The notes: generated from the sequence alone by a model not told the origin. A DNA stretch of 64,000 nucleotides from Anaerolineaceae bacterium (GCA_028818375.1 JAPPOB010000007.1:474490-538489), one strand, 5' to 3'. Positions 47,707 through 56,873 are shown, counted from the stretch's first letter. A program made the numbers and translations.

Positions 47707-48511
47707 TACCAAGAGGATGTTTGCAAGCACCAAACATTGTGTATTGCTGAACATTTTTGCTGTTCCGGAACACTCTTTCATTTCCAATTTGATATCCTAA
47801 CCCTTCAAGTCGGGTCTTATAGAAGTCAATCAGCACCCTACGCTTCTCTGTGCTGTTCTTGTGTGCAACAGGTCTGTAGATTCGCTGCCACTCCTTCGAT
47901 CCATACAATTTGTCTATCTTTTCCGTACTTCCGGCTTCAATCCACGCATTCGCGTTTCGTGTGATACCGCTGGTCCAAAAGGTGAAGATCATATCCATTC
48001 TTTTCATGCGGCCCAGTTTCTCCACTGTTTCCCAATGAAGTTCCAAGCCCTCCGGGTCTAGAATCGCCAGATTCAGACTATGCCAGTTGTAGCTCGTCGC
48101 CGTGGGTCTGTCGACTTCTTGAATTTCATTGACGATTTCATCCACCAGAATGTTGCAATCGCCATGCCAAACTTTCACACATTCTTGCAATTCGCTTGCT
48201 GACACTCTTGCTTTCAAAGTATCGCAGTTTGCTTGATCGAGTTCGATGAAGCGATAGTGAGTGAAAGGGAATTTAGCGCCTAAGCCGATCAGAGGTGAAC
48301 CACGCTCTACTTCTCCACTTGTTACAAACAGATTCTTTCCTGGACCAGCTTCGATGTCGATGTAAAAAAATGCACGCCAAGGACGGTCTCTCATCGAAGT
48401 AATCATGCGGTTTGTGTATCTCTCAATGATAAGGAGCTTGTCTCGCGCGTATTCTTGGCTGTTGCGCATAACAAGGCCATCATCCATGGGCTCAAGCAGG
48501 TTGTCGTTCAC
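47648..48511 (-). CDS. TcmP-like (three-Cys-motif partner) protein
   Basis: This 287-residue protein matches the three-Cys-motif partner family: FFYIDIEAGPGKNLFVTSGE, ERGSPLIGLG, YRFIELDQANCDTLKARV, VKVWHGDCNILVDEIV, and LAILDPEGLELHWETVEKL. The plan resembles a Rossmann methyltransferase-like fold. TcmP genes are found beside DUF5131 genes, as here, and the pair has been suggested as a conflict system. The GTG at 48511 is preferred because GAAGGA precedes it at good spacing. The gene is clearly AT-richer than both flanks, pointing to recent transfer. Confidence 0.7.
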   Translation of the reverse strand: MNDNLLEPMDDGLVMRNSQEYARDKLLIIERYTNRMITSMRDRPWRAFFYIDIEAGPGKNLFVTSGEVERGSPLIGLGAKFPFTHYRFIELDQANCDTLKARVSASELQECVKVWHGDCNILVDEIVNEIQEVDRPTATSYNWHSLNLAILDPEGLELHWETVEKLGRMKRMDMIFTFWTSGITRNANAWIEAGSTEKIDKLYGSKEWQRIYRPVAHKNSTEKRRVLIDFYKTRLEGLGYQIGNERVFRNSKNVQQYTMFGACKHPLGIKFWNDVIRGLPQSRLAGF

Positions 48512-48592
48512 GGGGATTCCTTCAGAGGTGCAAAACAACAAGGGCCCAAAGCATAGCACAAATGAGCGAAATCGAGAACGCGAATTCGCAGG

Positions 48593-48624
48593 AAAAAACA
48601 GGCCCGCCGCGCGGACGAGCCTGT
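48593..48624 (-). terminator. Rho-independent terminator of the pepF gene
   Basis: On the minus strand ACAGGC and GCCTGT pair around a GC-rich loop, then TTTTTT follows (48593-48598). It starts at the stop codon of the oligoendopeptidase gene. Confidence 0.7.
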
Positions 48625-50441
48625 CAACTGAGCGTCGCGTCTGACTGGCGCGTCAACGCATCCAACCGATCTACATAGTCCGCGAGGATGCCGAAGGTCG
48701 TCTCGACCGCCTTGGGGCCGGCCATGTCCACCCCCGCCGCGCGCAGCGCCGGCACCGGATACTCCGCTCCGCCCGTCCTGAGGAACTCCAGCACGGCCTC
48801 CGCCTCGCCGGCCTCGCCGTCCAGCAGCTTGCGCGAAAGCGCGTGCGCGGCCGAGATGCCGGTCGCGTACTGGAAGACGTAGAAGTTCATGTAGAGGTGG
48901 CGGAACTGCGCCCAGGTGCTGCCGACCCGCTCGCGGTCCACGTACATCTCGTCGCCGTAACCCTCGCTGAAGAGGTCGGCCATCAATTCGTTCAGGTCGT
49001 CGGCGGTCAGCGCCTGGCCGCGCTCGGCGCGTTCGTGCGCCTCCAGTTCGAAGCGCGCCAGGGTCGGCATGATGAAGAAGTAGCGATGCAGGTTGTCCAT
49101 CGCCTCCTCGATGATGCCGATCTGGAACTGCGGGTCGTCGTTGTTGCGGAAGAGGTGGTCGCGCACCAGCGCCTGATTCAGGTTGGAGGCCACCTCGGCG
49201 ACGAAGATCGTGTACTGGCTGTCGTGGAAGGTCTGGTGCCGCCGCGCCAGCAGCGAATGCATCGAGTGGCCCAGTTCGTGCGCCAGCGTGCTCAGCGCGC
49301 CGAGGCTGTCGTCGTAGCTCATCAGGATGAAGGGGTGCGTGTCGTAGGCGCCGTAGGAGAAGGCCCCTTGGGTCTTGCCCTGGTTGGGCGCGCGGTCCAC
49401 CCAGCGCTGCTCCAGGCAGCCCCGGCGCATCTCGCGCACGTAGTCCTCGCCCAGCGGCGCCATGCCCTCCGCGATCCAGTCCACCGCCGTTTCCCAGGGG
49501 ATTTTCGGCAGGTTTTTGGCGATCGGCGCCCAGATGTCGTAGGGGTGCAGCGTCTCGACGCCCAGGGCGCGGCGGCGCACGGCCCAGTAACGATGCCAGG
49601 TTGGAATGTGGCGGCGACAGGTGTCGATCAGGCTGTGAAAGACCTCGGGCGGAATGTTGTCGGGGAAGAGCGCGGCCTCCAGCGAGGAGCCGTAGCGGCG
49701 CGCGCGGGCGTTGAAGACGTCGCGGCGCACGATGGCGTTGTAGTTGCTGGCGAACGTGTGTTTCAGCGACAGGTAGCCGTCGGCGTAGCGTTCCCAGGCT
49801 GTTCGCCGGGCCTCGCGGTCGCCCTCACCGAGGATGGTCTGCAGCGTGCCCTGGGCCACCTCGACTTCTTCGCCCTGGCTGTTTCTGGCGGGAGCGAAAC
49901 GCAGGTCGGCGCCGGACAGCACCTCGCCGGTCGTGTCGATGGCGGCGAAGGGTTCGCTGGTCAACGCCAGCACTTCCTCCACCTCCGCCGAGCGCACGTG
50001 GGCGGCCTTGCGGAAGAGATCGTCGAACCAGTGGGCCCAGGCCTGCAGCGCGGGCTCTTCGGCGACCATGGCCCCCACACTCTCCTCACCGAGGGCCAGA
50101 ATCTCCGGCCCGGCGAAGGAGCCGGCCGCCAGAAAGCGGCTGTAAAGACTCTCGACCTGGCCGACCATGGCGGCGGCGGCCTGGTCCGCCGTGTCCACCG
50201 CCTGGGACATGAAGGCATAGAAGGCCAGCTTCTCCATGCGTCGTCCGAGTTCGTTTTTCAGTGACAGCCAGGCGAGCAGTTGCGCGGCGCCCCGACCCAG
50301 CGTGCCGGGGAAGGACTGCATGCCTTCCAGCGCGGCGCTGAGGGACTCGCGCTCCGCATCCCAGGCCCGGGCCGATGCGTAAACGCTCTCCGCGTTCCAG
50401 GTTTCTTCGACGGGCACTTCACTGCGGGGGGGCAGGGCCAT
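48624..50441 (-). CDS. pepF: M3-family oligoendopeptidase F
   Basis: This 605-residue cytoplasmic zinc peptidase has the thermolysin-like motif LAHELGHSMHSLLARRH near residue 390 (HExGH: two His ligands and catalytic Glu) and the distal ligand region FVAEVASNLNQALV. The N-terminal helical domain (WNAESVYASARAWDAERESL onward) and the C-terminal TGISAAHALSRKLLDG are typical of the PepF/M3B subfamily, which cuts short peptides. The length fits the family. It stands alone, divergent from a MATE gene. Confidence 0.92.
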   Translation of the reverse strand: MALPPRSEVPVEETWNAESVYASARAWDAERESLSAALEGMQSFPGTLGRGAAQLLAWLSLKNELGRRMEKLAFYAFMSQAVDTADQAAAAMVGQVESLYSRFLAAGSFAGPEILALGEESVGAMVAEEPALQAWAHWFDDLFRKAAHVRSAEVEEVLALTSEPFAAIDTTGEVLSGADLRFAPARNSQGEEVEVAQGTLQTILGEGDREARRTAWERYADGYLSLKHTFASNYNAIVRRDVFNARARRYGSSLEAALFPDNIPPEVFHSLIDTCRRHIPTWHRYWAVRRRALGVETLHPYDIWAPIAKNLPKIPWETAVDWIAEGMAPLGEDYVREMRRGCLEQRWVDRAPNQGKTQGAFSYGAYDTHPFILMSYDDSLGALSTLAHELGHSMHSLLARRHQTFHDSQYTIFVAEVASNLNQALVRDHLFRNNDDPQFQIGIIEEAMDNLHRYFFIMPTLARFELEAHERAERGQALTADDLNELMADLFSEGYGDEMYVDRERVGSTWAQFRHLYMNFYVFQYATGISAAHALSRKLLDGEAGEAEAVLEFLRTGGAEYPVPALRAAGVDMAGPKAVETTFGILADYVDRLDALTRQSDATLS

Positions 50442-50507
50442 GCGGGGTCTCCCTTGTCGGCATTGCCGCTGTTGACAGATGCGCGATAGTGCTGAAAACT
50501 CGCGTCA

Positions 50508-51881
50508 GTGTCAACGGTCGGCCCGCCTGTGAACGCAGCGACGCAACATCCCTTTCTGACCCGGCCCCGGCGCACGGTGCTCGCGCTCACCCTGCCGGTC
50601 GTCATCTCGCAGATCGCCGAGCCGCTCACCGGCCTGGTCGATACGGCCTTCGTGGCTCGTCTCGGGGCGCCGCCGCTGGCGGCCCTGGGCGTGGGCGGCG
50701 CGGCCATTTCGCTGCTGCTGTGGCTCTTCTACTTTCTCGGCATCAGCACCATGACCGAAGTGGCGCAGGCCCTGGGGCGCGGCCAGCTGATGCGCGCGCG
50801 AGAGATCGCCAGCCTGGGCCTGCTGCTGGCCGGCGTCGCCGGCACGTTGATGCTGCTGGCCGGCCTGATCGGCCCGGACCTGCTGGCGCGATTCATGGGC
50901 GCGGCGCCCGAGGTTCACGATCTGGCCGTCGACTACATCCGGCTGCGCCTGCTGGGCGCGCCGGCCGTGCTGCTGACGATGGTCGGCTTCGGCGCGCTGC
51001 GCGGCCTGCAGGACATGCGCACCCCGCTGCGCGTCGCCGTGGTGGTGAACCTGATCAACATCCTGCTGGACCTGCCGCTCATCTATGGCGTCGGGCCGCT
51101 GCCGGCCCTGGGCGTGACCGGCGCGGCGCTGGCCAGCGTCATCGCGCAATATCTGGGCCTGGCCATGCTGCTGCGGCATTTGCGGCGACGACCCGGCCTC
51201 TGCTGGCATCTGGACCGCCACGATATCCAGGTCCTGCTGCGGGCCGGCCGCGACCTCGTCGTGCGCAGCGGCCTGCTGACCATCTTCCTGATGCTCTCCA
51301 CCCGCGTCGCCAACCAGATCGGCCCCGAGGCCGGCGCGGCCCACCAGGCCATGCGCACCCTGTGGCTCTTCGGCAGCTGGCTGGCGGATGCCTTCGGCAC
51401 CTGCGCCCAGAGCCTGGTCGGCTTTTTCTTCGGCGCGGCGCAGTTGCGTCATGCGCGCCGGGCCGCCGCCGTCACCATTCTGCAGGGCCTGGCGACCGGC
51501 GTGGCGCTTTGCCTGATGTCCCTGCTGGCCACCTCCCTGGTGCTGGAGGCCTTCGTGCCGCCGGAAGCGACGGCGGCCTTCCTGTCCGCCTGGCCGGTCG
51601 CCGCGCTGACGCTGCCCTTGGCCGCGCTGGCCTTCGTCAGCGACGGCATCCACTGGGGCACGGGCGACTACGCCTGGTTGCGCAACGGCATGATCGTCTC
51701 CACCGCGATCGCCGGGGCCGCCTTGCTGCTGACGGATACCTCCGCGCCGCAGGCCTTCCTGCTGGTCTGGCTGGCGCTCCTGCTGTGGCTGGCGATACGC
51801 AGTTGTTTTGGTCTGCTGCGCATCTGGCCCGGTCACGCCCGCGCCCCGCTGCGACACATGCGCCTGACAGAGCCGGCCTGA
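50508..51881 (+). CDS. MATE-family efflux transporter (DinF-like)
   Basis: This 457-residue protein has twelve membrane helices arranged as two halves, with the MATE signatures ALTLPVVISQIAEPLTGLVD (N-terminal lobe), TAFVARLGAPPLAALGVGGA, and FGALRGLQDMRTPLRVAVVV between halves. DinF-type MATE proteins export drugs or oxidised compounds using Na+ or H+ gradients. The start may be the GTG at 50508 or the GTG at 50529; neither has a clear ribosome-binding site. The neighbours do not suggest a substrate. Confidence 0.88.
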   Translation: MSTVGPPVNAATQHPFLTRPRRTVLALTLPVVISQIAEPLTGLVDTAFVARLGAPPLAALGVGGAAISLLLWLFYFLGISTMTEVAQALGRGQLMRAREIASLGLLLAGVAGTLMLLAGLIGPDLLARFMGAAPEVHDLAVDYIRLRLLGAPAVLLTMVGFGALRGLQDMRTPLRVAVVVNLINILLDLPLIYGVGPLPALGVTGAALASVIAQYLGLAMLLRHLRRRPGLCWHLDRHDIQVLLRAGRDLVVRSGLLTIFLMLSTRVANQIGPEAGAAHQAMRTLWLFGSWLADAFGTCAQSLVGFFFGAAQLRHARRAAAVTILQGLATGVALCLMSLLATSLVLEAFVPPEATAAFLSAWPVAALTLPLAALAFVSDGIHWGTGDYAWLRNGMIVSTAIAGAALLLTDTSAPQAFLLVWLALLLWLAIRSCFGLLRIWPGHARAPLRHMRLTEPA

Positions 51882-51971
51882 AGCTGCGCAACATCCCGTA
51901 GCATGTCGGGCAGAAACCGCTATTCTTGTGCCTGTTCAGCAGTCAACACGAGTCACGGAGGTGCTGCGTTC

Positions 51972-52679
51972 ATGTTGGTCACGGAAGCGCAGCGCGAGCA
52001 ATATCGGCGCGAGGGCTACTTCATTCTCGAGAGCGTGATTCCCGAGGCCGCGCTGGGCGGTCTGCGCGAGGAATGCGGCAGCCTGCTGGCCAGGCGCGAG
52101 GCGCGGTGGAAGGCCAGGGGCATCGCGGGGTTCGGCCTCGACTTCTATCGCAGGAATGAAAGCCCCGACAGGGAGTGGCGCCCCGATCCGCTCGTTCGGG
52201 ACTTCCTCTTCAGCGACCTGATGGCGGAGGTCGGGCGCGCCACGCTGGGCGAGGACGTCTACCTCTTCAACGAAGAGTACGACATCACGGCGGCGGGGCA
52301 CGGCATTACGTTTGACAGCCACCTGGACTCGCGTGACATCGGCCACGATCGCCGGCCCTACCTCTCCTGCTGCTGCGCGCTGGATGACATGACGATCGAG
52401 CTCTTCGAGCACCGCGTCGAGGACAGTTCCAACGACAGGGTCGGCTACCACGACGACGCCCCCGCCGTGGCGGCACTGGCGCCGGCTGGCAGCATGGTGG
52501 TCTTCAGCAGCCGCGTTGTCCATCGCAGCGGCCCCAACACGAGCGAGCGCATGCGCCGCGTCTACCTGGCGCAGTTTTCCGCCGAGCCGATCATGAACAG
52601 GGAATGGAATCAGTCCATCCCGCTGCTGCTGAAGGGCGAGCGGCAGCCGGCGCCGGAGCCCGGCGCCGCCGCCAACTGA
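51972..52679 (+). CDS. PhyH-like dioxygenase paralogue, probably inactive
   Basis: This 235-residue protein is a close copy of the PhyH protein encoded just downstream (52717-53490), with near-identical runs such as RDFLFSDLMAEVGRATLGED. Two changes hit the active site: the iron motif WHQDSGY of the neighbour reads SHLDSRD, and about 20 residues following DDMT (which in the neighbour include ENGTVYVLPYERAGMQPDDL) are missing in frame. The distal His (VVHRSGPNT) remains. It therefore looks like a degenerating or repurposed tandem copy. The start ATG 51972 follows GGAGGTG. Confidence 0.7.
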   Translation: MLVTEAQREQYRREGYFILESVIPEAALGGLREECGSLLARREARWKARGIAGFGLDFYRRNESPDREWRPDPLVRDFLFSDLMAEVGRATLGEDVYLFNEEYDITAAGHGITFDSHLDSRDIGHDRRPYLSCCCALDDMTIELFEHRVEDSSNDRVGYHDDAPAVAALAPAGSMVVFSSRVVHRSGPNTSERMRRVYLAQFSAEPIMNREWNQSIPLLLKGERQPAPEPGAAAN

Positions 52680-52716
52680 ACGCCGCATCGTCCGCCAGGG
52701 AGGGCAACGGGGAGCC

Positions 52717-53490
52717 ATGATCGTCACGGAAGCGCAGCGCGAGCAGTACCGCCGCGAGGGTTACTTCATTCTCGAACGGGTGGTCCCGGATGCAGTGCTT
52801 AAGGGTCTGCGCGAGGAATGCGGCCGCCTGTTGGCCGAGCGGGACGCGATGATGGAAGCCAAAGGCATCACGACCGACGGTATCAGCCACTACCGCCAGC
52901 GCTACTTCATCAGCAGGGAGTGGCGCTCCAGCCCGGTCATTCGGGACTTCCTCTTCAGCGACCTCATGGCTGAAGTCGGGCGGGCCACGCTGGGCGAGGA
53001 TGTCTACCTCTTCAACGAACAGTACGTCGTCAAGGCGGCGGAGCGCGGCATGAAGTTCGCCTGGCACCAGGACTCTGGCTACATTGGCCACTATCACCGG
53101 CCCTACCTCTCCTGCTGGTGCTCGCTGGATGACATGACGGTCGAGAACGGCACGGTGTACGTGTTGCCCTACGAGCGCGCCGGTATGCAGCCGGACGATC
53201 TCTTCGATCACCGCGTCGAGGACAACTCCAACGACAAGGTCGGCTACCATGGCGATGACCCGGGCGTCGCGGCGCTGGTGCCGGCCGGCAGCGTGGTGGT
53301 CTTCAGCAGCCGCACCTTCCATCGCAGCGGCCCCAACACGACCGGCCGCATGCGCCGCGTCTATCTGGCGCAGTACTCCGCCGAGCCGATCATGAACAGG
53401 GCCGGCGACGGGTACTGGAACGATGCCATTCCGCTGCTGCTCAACGGGGAACGGCAGCCGGCGCCCCGGGCCGGGGTCGCGGGCAGCTGA
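52717..53490 (+). CDS. Phytanoyl-CoA dioxygenase (PhyH) family protein
   Basis: This 257-residue Fe(II)/2-oxoglutarate oxygenase keeps the active-site residues: the HxD of FAWHQDSGYIGHYHRP, ENGTVYVLPYERAG after the first iron ligands, the distal His in FSSRTFHRSGPNTTGRMRRV, and the Arg pair that would bind 2-oxoglutarate. The N-terminal helix (VTEAQREQYRREGYFILERV) is typical. Bacterial members hydroxylate diverse small molecules; the substrate is unknown. It forms a tandem pair with the damaged copy upstream (37 bases apart) and lies before a sugar ABC operon. Confidence 0.82.
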   Translation: MIVTEAQREQYRREGYFILERVVPDAVLKGLREECGRLLAERDAMMEAKGITTDGISHYRQRYFISREWRSSPVIRDFLFSDLMAEVGRATLGEDVYLFNEQYVVKAAERGMKFAWHQDSGYIGHYHRPYLSCWCSLDDMTVENGTVYVLPYERAGMQPDDLFDHRVEDNSNDKVGYHGDDPGVAALVPAGSVVVFSSRTFHRSGPNTTGRMRRVYLAQYSAEPIMNRAGDGYWNDAIPLLLNGERQPAPRAGVAGS

Positions 53491-53570
53491 GGGCCTGCCC
53501 GCGAAGGGAATAGCGCCGGGGTATGCCGGCCAGGACCTCTATGCTACACTTGCCGCCTGCCATGCAAGGG

Positions 53571-53576
53571 TATGAT
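53571..53576 (+). promoter_or_regulatory. -10-like element before the second ABC operon
   Basis: TATGAT lies 31 bases before the binding-protein start at 53607, and TACACT lies at 53545. TTGCCG at 53550-53555 could serve as a weak -35 with 15-base spacing to TATGAT. Confidence 0.35.
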
Positions 53577-53606
53577 AGTTCGAGTGGATAGAAACAGGGA
53601 GAAAGC

Positions 53607-54908
53607 ATGTCTGCAAAACTGAGTCGTCGTGATTTCCTGCGTGGCGCTGCCGGCGCCACGGCCGCCGCCACTCTGGCGCCCGTCGCCGGAGCCGTCGCGG
53701 CTTCCGCACCGCAGCAGGACGAGATCGTCCTCAACATGTGGAACTTTGCCACCAACCGATTTGAATGGATGGGCAATTTCATAGAGGAACTCTGGGCGCC
53801 CGCGTATCCCAACGTCACCGTCAACGTCGAGATTACGCCCCACAACGATTTGTGGCCCAAGCTGCATGCCGTGTTCGCCGGCGGCTCCGGCATCCCGGAT
53901 ATCGTCGACGTCGGCACCGGCCGCCTCGGCCAGTTCATGCATGACCCCGACAATGAACCCTTCATCCCGGTTGACGATCGTCTCGGCGACCAGCTCAACG
54001 ACCTCACCATCGTATCCGGCACCAAAACCTGGACCGTGCGCGACCAGATCTTTGGCATCGGTAACGAGGTCAACCCGGTGCTGCTCTACTATCGCCACGA
54101 TCTCTTTGACGAGATGGGTCTTGATGCCGAGGCCCCCGGGACCTGGCAGGAATTTGTGGACCAGCTTGGCCCGGCGGTGCGCGATACCGGCGCCGGCCTT
54201 TTCCCGATCGGGACGGCAAACTGGTCCGATTTCTTCATCCAGTACCATCAGGCCGGCGGCCAGTTTTTCGATACCGAAGGCAACGTTCTGGTCCATGAGG
54301 ACCCGCTCGCCGTCGAGGTGCTGGCCTGGCAGAAGGCCCAACTGGACAGCGGCATCTACGTCGAACAGGGCGCCGGTGTTGCCCAGTACGCGCTGATGAA
54401 CGAGGACGCCTACGTCACGATCTGGGGTGCCCCCTGGTACCAGGGCTTCATGAAGCAGCGCGCGCCCGAGCTTGCCGGCAAGTGGAAGATGCGTTTCCTG
54501 CCCGTCTGGGCCGAGGGCGGTCACCTGACCGTGCCGCGGGGCGGCACCGGCATGTGCATCACCGCCGCCAGCGCCATTCCCGATACCGCCTGGGATTTCA
54601 TCCGCGAGGCCAACCTGACCGTCGAGGGTTCGCTGCTGGCCTTCCGCCGCATGAACCTCTTCCCCTCCTACAAGCCGGCCTGGGATGAGGAAGTCCTGTA
54701 CCGCACGGACGATTACTTCAGCGGCCAGAAGCCCGCTGAATTCATCGCGACCGCCGCAGAAGCCATGGCGCCGGCCATTATCGACAACTACTGGTCGTTG
54801 CTCATCGACTCTCTCGCCCGCATCGCTGTGCAGGGCGTCATGCTGGAAGGCGCCGACCCGGCCACCGCCCTGACGGACGCCGTCGACGACTTCGAGTTCA
54901 ACAAGTAA
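53607..54908 (+). CDS. Sugar ABC transporter substrate-binding protein, Tat-exported
   Basis: This 433-residue protein starts with a twin-arginine signal (LSRRDFLRGAAGATAAATLA), so it should be folded before export. The body is a CUT1 binding protein: LNMWNFATNRFEWMGNFIEE, IPDIVDVGTGRLGQFMHD, LLYYRHDLFDEMGLDAEAPG, and LTVPRGGTGMCITAASAIPD. It leads an operon with two permease genes and a dihydroxy-acid dehydratase. A strong stem-loop follows its stop codon. The ligand is not readable; a sugar or oligosaccharide is usual for this family. Confidence 0.9.
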   Translation: MSAKLSRRDFLRGAAGATAAATLAPVAGAVAASAPQQDEIVLNMWNFATNRFEWMGNFIEELWAPAYPNVTVNVEITPHNDLWPKLHAVFAGGSGIPDIVDVGTGRLGQFMHDPDNEPFIPVDDRLGDQLNDLTIVSGTKTWTVRDQIFGIGNEVNPVLLYYRHDLFDEMGLDAEAPGTWQEFVDQLGPAVRDTGAGLFPIGTANWSDFFIQYHQAGGQFFDTEGNVLVHEDPLAVEVLAWQKAQLDSGIYVEQGAGVAQYALMNEDAYVTIWGAPWYQGFMKQRAPELAGKWKMRFLPVWAEGGHLTVPRGGTGMCITAASAIPDTAWDFIREANLTVEGSLLAFRRMNLFPSYKPAWDEEVLYRTDDYFSGQKPAEFIATAAEAMAPAIIDNYWSLLIDSLARIAVQGVMLEGADPATALTDAVDDFEFNK

Positions 54909-54913
54909 ATGCC

Positions 54914-54952
54914 GTCGCGCTGCGGCAGGGATCTTCCCTGTCGCAGCGCGAC
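54914..54952 (+). terminator. Stem-loop between binding protein and permease genes
   Basis: GTCGCGCTGCG (54914-54924) pairs with CGCAGCGCGAC (54942-54952), and the stem continues inward through a G-T pair and CAGGGA/TCCCTG to a three-base loop, 18 pairs in all. There is no T tract, so mRNA protection or partial termination is likely. It mirrors the stem-loop at 28930-28968 in the other sugar operon. Confidence 0.65.
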
Positions 54953-54969
54953 AGGTAGCGGAGGCCGGC

Positions 54970-55911
54970 ATGAGCACTTCCAGCATCACCGCGACGGAGA
55001 CGCGCGCGCCGCGGGCCGGCAGCTGGTGGTCGCGCCATGAACGACGTTTCTTCCCCTACGTTCTGCTCATCCCCTTCCTGATCACCCTCGTGGTCTTCAC
55101 CGCCTGGCCGGCGATCGATTCCTTCCGCCTGAGCTTCCACAAGGTTCGCAATTTGCAGTCCGAACGCGAGTATGTTGGCCTGGCCAACTACGAGCGCCTG
55201 CTGACCAAAGACAAGCGTTTTCGCACAGCCATCGTCAACGGCGCGGAGTTCGCCCTCGGCACCGCCTTCCTGCAGATGCCGCTGGCGCTGGCCGTGGCGC
55301 TGGCGCTCAACTCGGCCGTGGTGCGCTTCAAGACCATGGCCCGGCTCGCCTTCTTCGCGCCTTACATCACCTCGGCCATTGTGGTCGCCTGGATATTCAC
55401 ACTCATCTATTTCAAGCAGAGTTATGGTCTTCTAAATGGCCTGTTGGCCCAATTTGGCGTGGAACCGGTCTACTGGCTGAGCAAGGACCTCGCCATGCCC
55501 TCGCTCATCGTCCTCGGTCTGTGGACCTGGGTAGGGCATCATTCGCTCTATTTTCTGGCCGGCCTGCAGGCGGTGCCGGAGGAACTGAAGGAATCCGCGC
55601 GCATTGATGGCGCCAACGGCTGGCAACTCTTCCGCAACGTGACCCTGCCTTTCCTGCGGCCGATTTTCATTTTCGTCATCCTGACCGGCTCCATCGGCTC
55701 CTTCAGTCTTTTCTCGCAGCCCTACCTGCTCTTCGAAAGCGGTTCCGGCCCTCTGGATGCCGGCCTCTTCCCCTTGATGTACCTCTTTTTCATGGGCTTC
55801 CGCGATAACACCCGCATGGGCTACGCCTCGGCCATTGGCTACCTGCTGACCCTCATCATCCTGGCCATCACCGCCGTTCAATTGCTGCTCATTCGTATGT
55901 GGAAGGTCTAG
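54970..55911 (+). CDS. Sugar ABC transporter permease (MalF type)
   Basis: This 313-residue protein has six membrane helices, an N-terminal extension of about 35 residues, and the EAA loop LKESARIDGANGWQLFRNVT. FLITLVVFTAWPAIDSFRLS and NYERLLTKDKRFRTAIVNG match MalF/UgpA-type CUT1 permeases. It follows the binding-protein gene across a stem-loop and precedes the second permease by 15 bases. No ATPase gene is present in the operon. Confidence 0.92.
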   Translation: MSTSSITATETRAPRAGSWWSRHERRFFPYVLLIPFLITLVVFTAWPAIDSFRLSFHKVRNLQSEREYVGLANYERLLTKDKRFRTAIVNGAEFALGTAFLQMPLALAVALALNSAVVRFKTMARLAFFAPYITSAIVVAWIFTLIYFKQSYGLLNGLLAQFGVEPVYWLSKDLAMPSLIVLGLWTWVGHHSLYFLAGLQAVPEELKESARIDGANGWQLFRNVTLPFLRPIFIFVILTGSIGSFSLFSQPYLLFESGSGPLDAGLFPLMYLFFMGFRDNTRMGYASAIGYLLTLIILAITAVQLLLIRMWKV

Positions 55912-55926
55912 TGTTTTGTTGAGACC

Positions 55927-56805
55927 ATGGGCGCACTGACGCGCATCCTCCGGCCGGAAACGCGCATCACCAGCGGTGGCGAACGGCATTCGCCGTCAAA
56001 GATCGCCGTGCTCAATGTACTGGTGATTTTTGGCGTGGTGATCACCGTCCTGCCCTACGTTTACATGGTGACGGCGTCCTTTCGCACCCAGGGCGAGTTG
56101 TACTCGCTGCCCGTCACTATCTTCCCGCGCGAGTGGACCGACGCCAACTACCTGAAGCTTTTTAACGATACGGAATTTGTGCGCTGGTACGGCAACACTA
56201 TTTGGGTTGCCGGGCTGCGTACACTGCTTGGTGTGTATTTTGCCGCCGCCGCCGGTTATGCCTTCGCCAAGTTCGACTTCCGTTTCAAGCGCTTCCTCTT
56301 CTTTACCGTGTTGGCCACGCTGATCCTGCCCTTTCACGTCCTGCTGATCCCGCTCTTCGTCATGATGGCCGACTTCGGCTGGGTGGACAACTACCTCGCC
56401 ATCATCGTGCCCGGTCTGGTCAGCGCCTTCAATATTTTCCTGATGCGGCAGTACACCGAATCCGTCCCCAACGAGTTGCTGGACGCCGCCCGCATCGACG
56501 GCGCGTCCGAATTCGGAATCTTTCACCGCATCGTTCTGCCCCTGGTGCGACCGGGTCTGGGCGTGGTCGCCATCCTGACCTTTGTGCAGACCTGGAACGA
56601 CTTCCTCTGGCCGCTGATCGTGTTGCACGATTCGAGCAAGTACCTGCTGTCCATCGGCATCGCCACCATGGATGGCCCCTACGACGTCGAGGTTGGCGCG
56701 ATCATGGCCGCCTCCTTCCTCAGCACCGTGCCCATTCTCGTCATATTCGTGTTGATGCAGCGCCAGATCATCGCCGGTCTGACGCGCGGTGCCATTCGCG
56801 GTTAG
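55927..56805 (+). CDS. Sugar ABC transporter permease (MalG type)
   Basis: This 292-residue protein has six membrane helices and the EAA loop [20 protein letters not shown]. The N-terminal [20 protein letters not shown] and C-terminal [20 protein letters not shown] are typical MalG-type CUT1 sequence. It completes the importer with 53607 and 54970; the ATPase is presumably encoded elsewhere and may be shared with the importer at 27-30 kb. The next gene, a dihydroxy-acid dehydratase, has its own -10-like box. Confidence 0.92.
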   Translation: MGALTRILRPETRITSGGERHSPSKIAVLNVLVIFGVVITVLPYVYMVTASFRTQGELYSLPVTIFPREWTDANYLKLFNDTEFVRWYGNTIWVAGLRTLLGVYFAAAAGYAFAKFDFRFKRFLFFTVLATLILPFHVLLIPLFVMMADFGWVDNYLAIIVPGLVSAFNIFLMRQYTESVPNELLDAARIDGASEFGIFHRIVLPLVRPGLGVVAILTFVQTWNDFLWPLIVLHDSSKYLLSIGIATMDGPYDVEVGAIMAASFLSTVPILVIFVLMQRQIIAGLTRGAIRG

Positions 56806-56867
56806 GCCATCGATTCCTCCCCCTGATTCCGCGGCGGCCGAAGTGTTTCCGGCGTGTTTTCCTGCGC

Positions 56868-56873
56868 TACAAT
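56868..56873 (+). promoter_or_regulatory. -10-like element before ilvD
   Basis: TACAAT in TGCGCTACAATGG lies 39 bases before the ATG at 56912, within the recurring set, suggesting ilvD has its own promoter besides read-through from the ABC operon. Confidence 0.4.

Noticed and set aside
48843..50264. A 473-codon plus-strand open frame opposite pepF
   Set aside because: It is the antisense shadow of the peptidase gene, whose zinc motif and length are clear.
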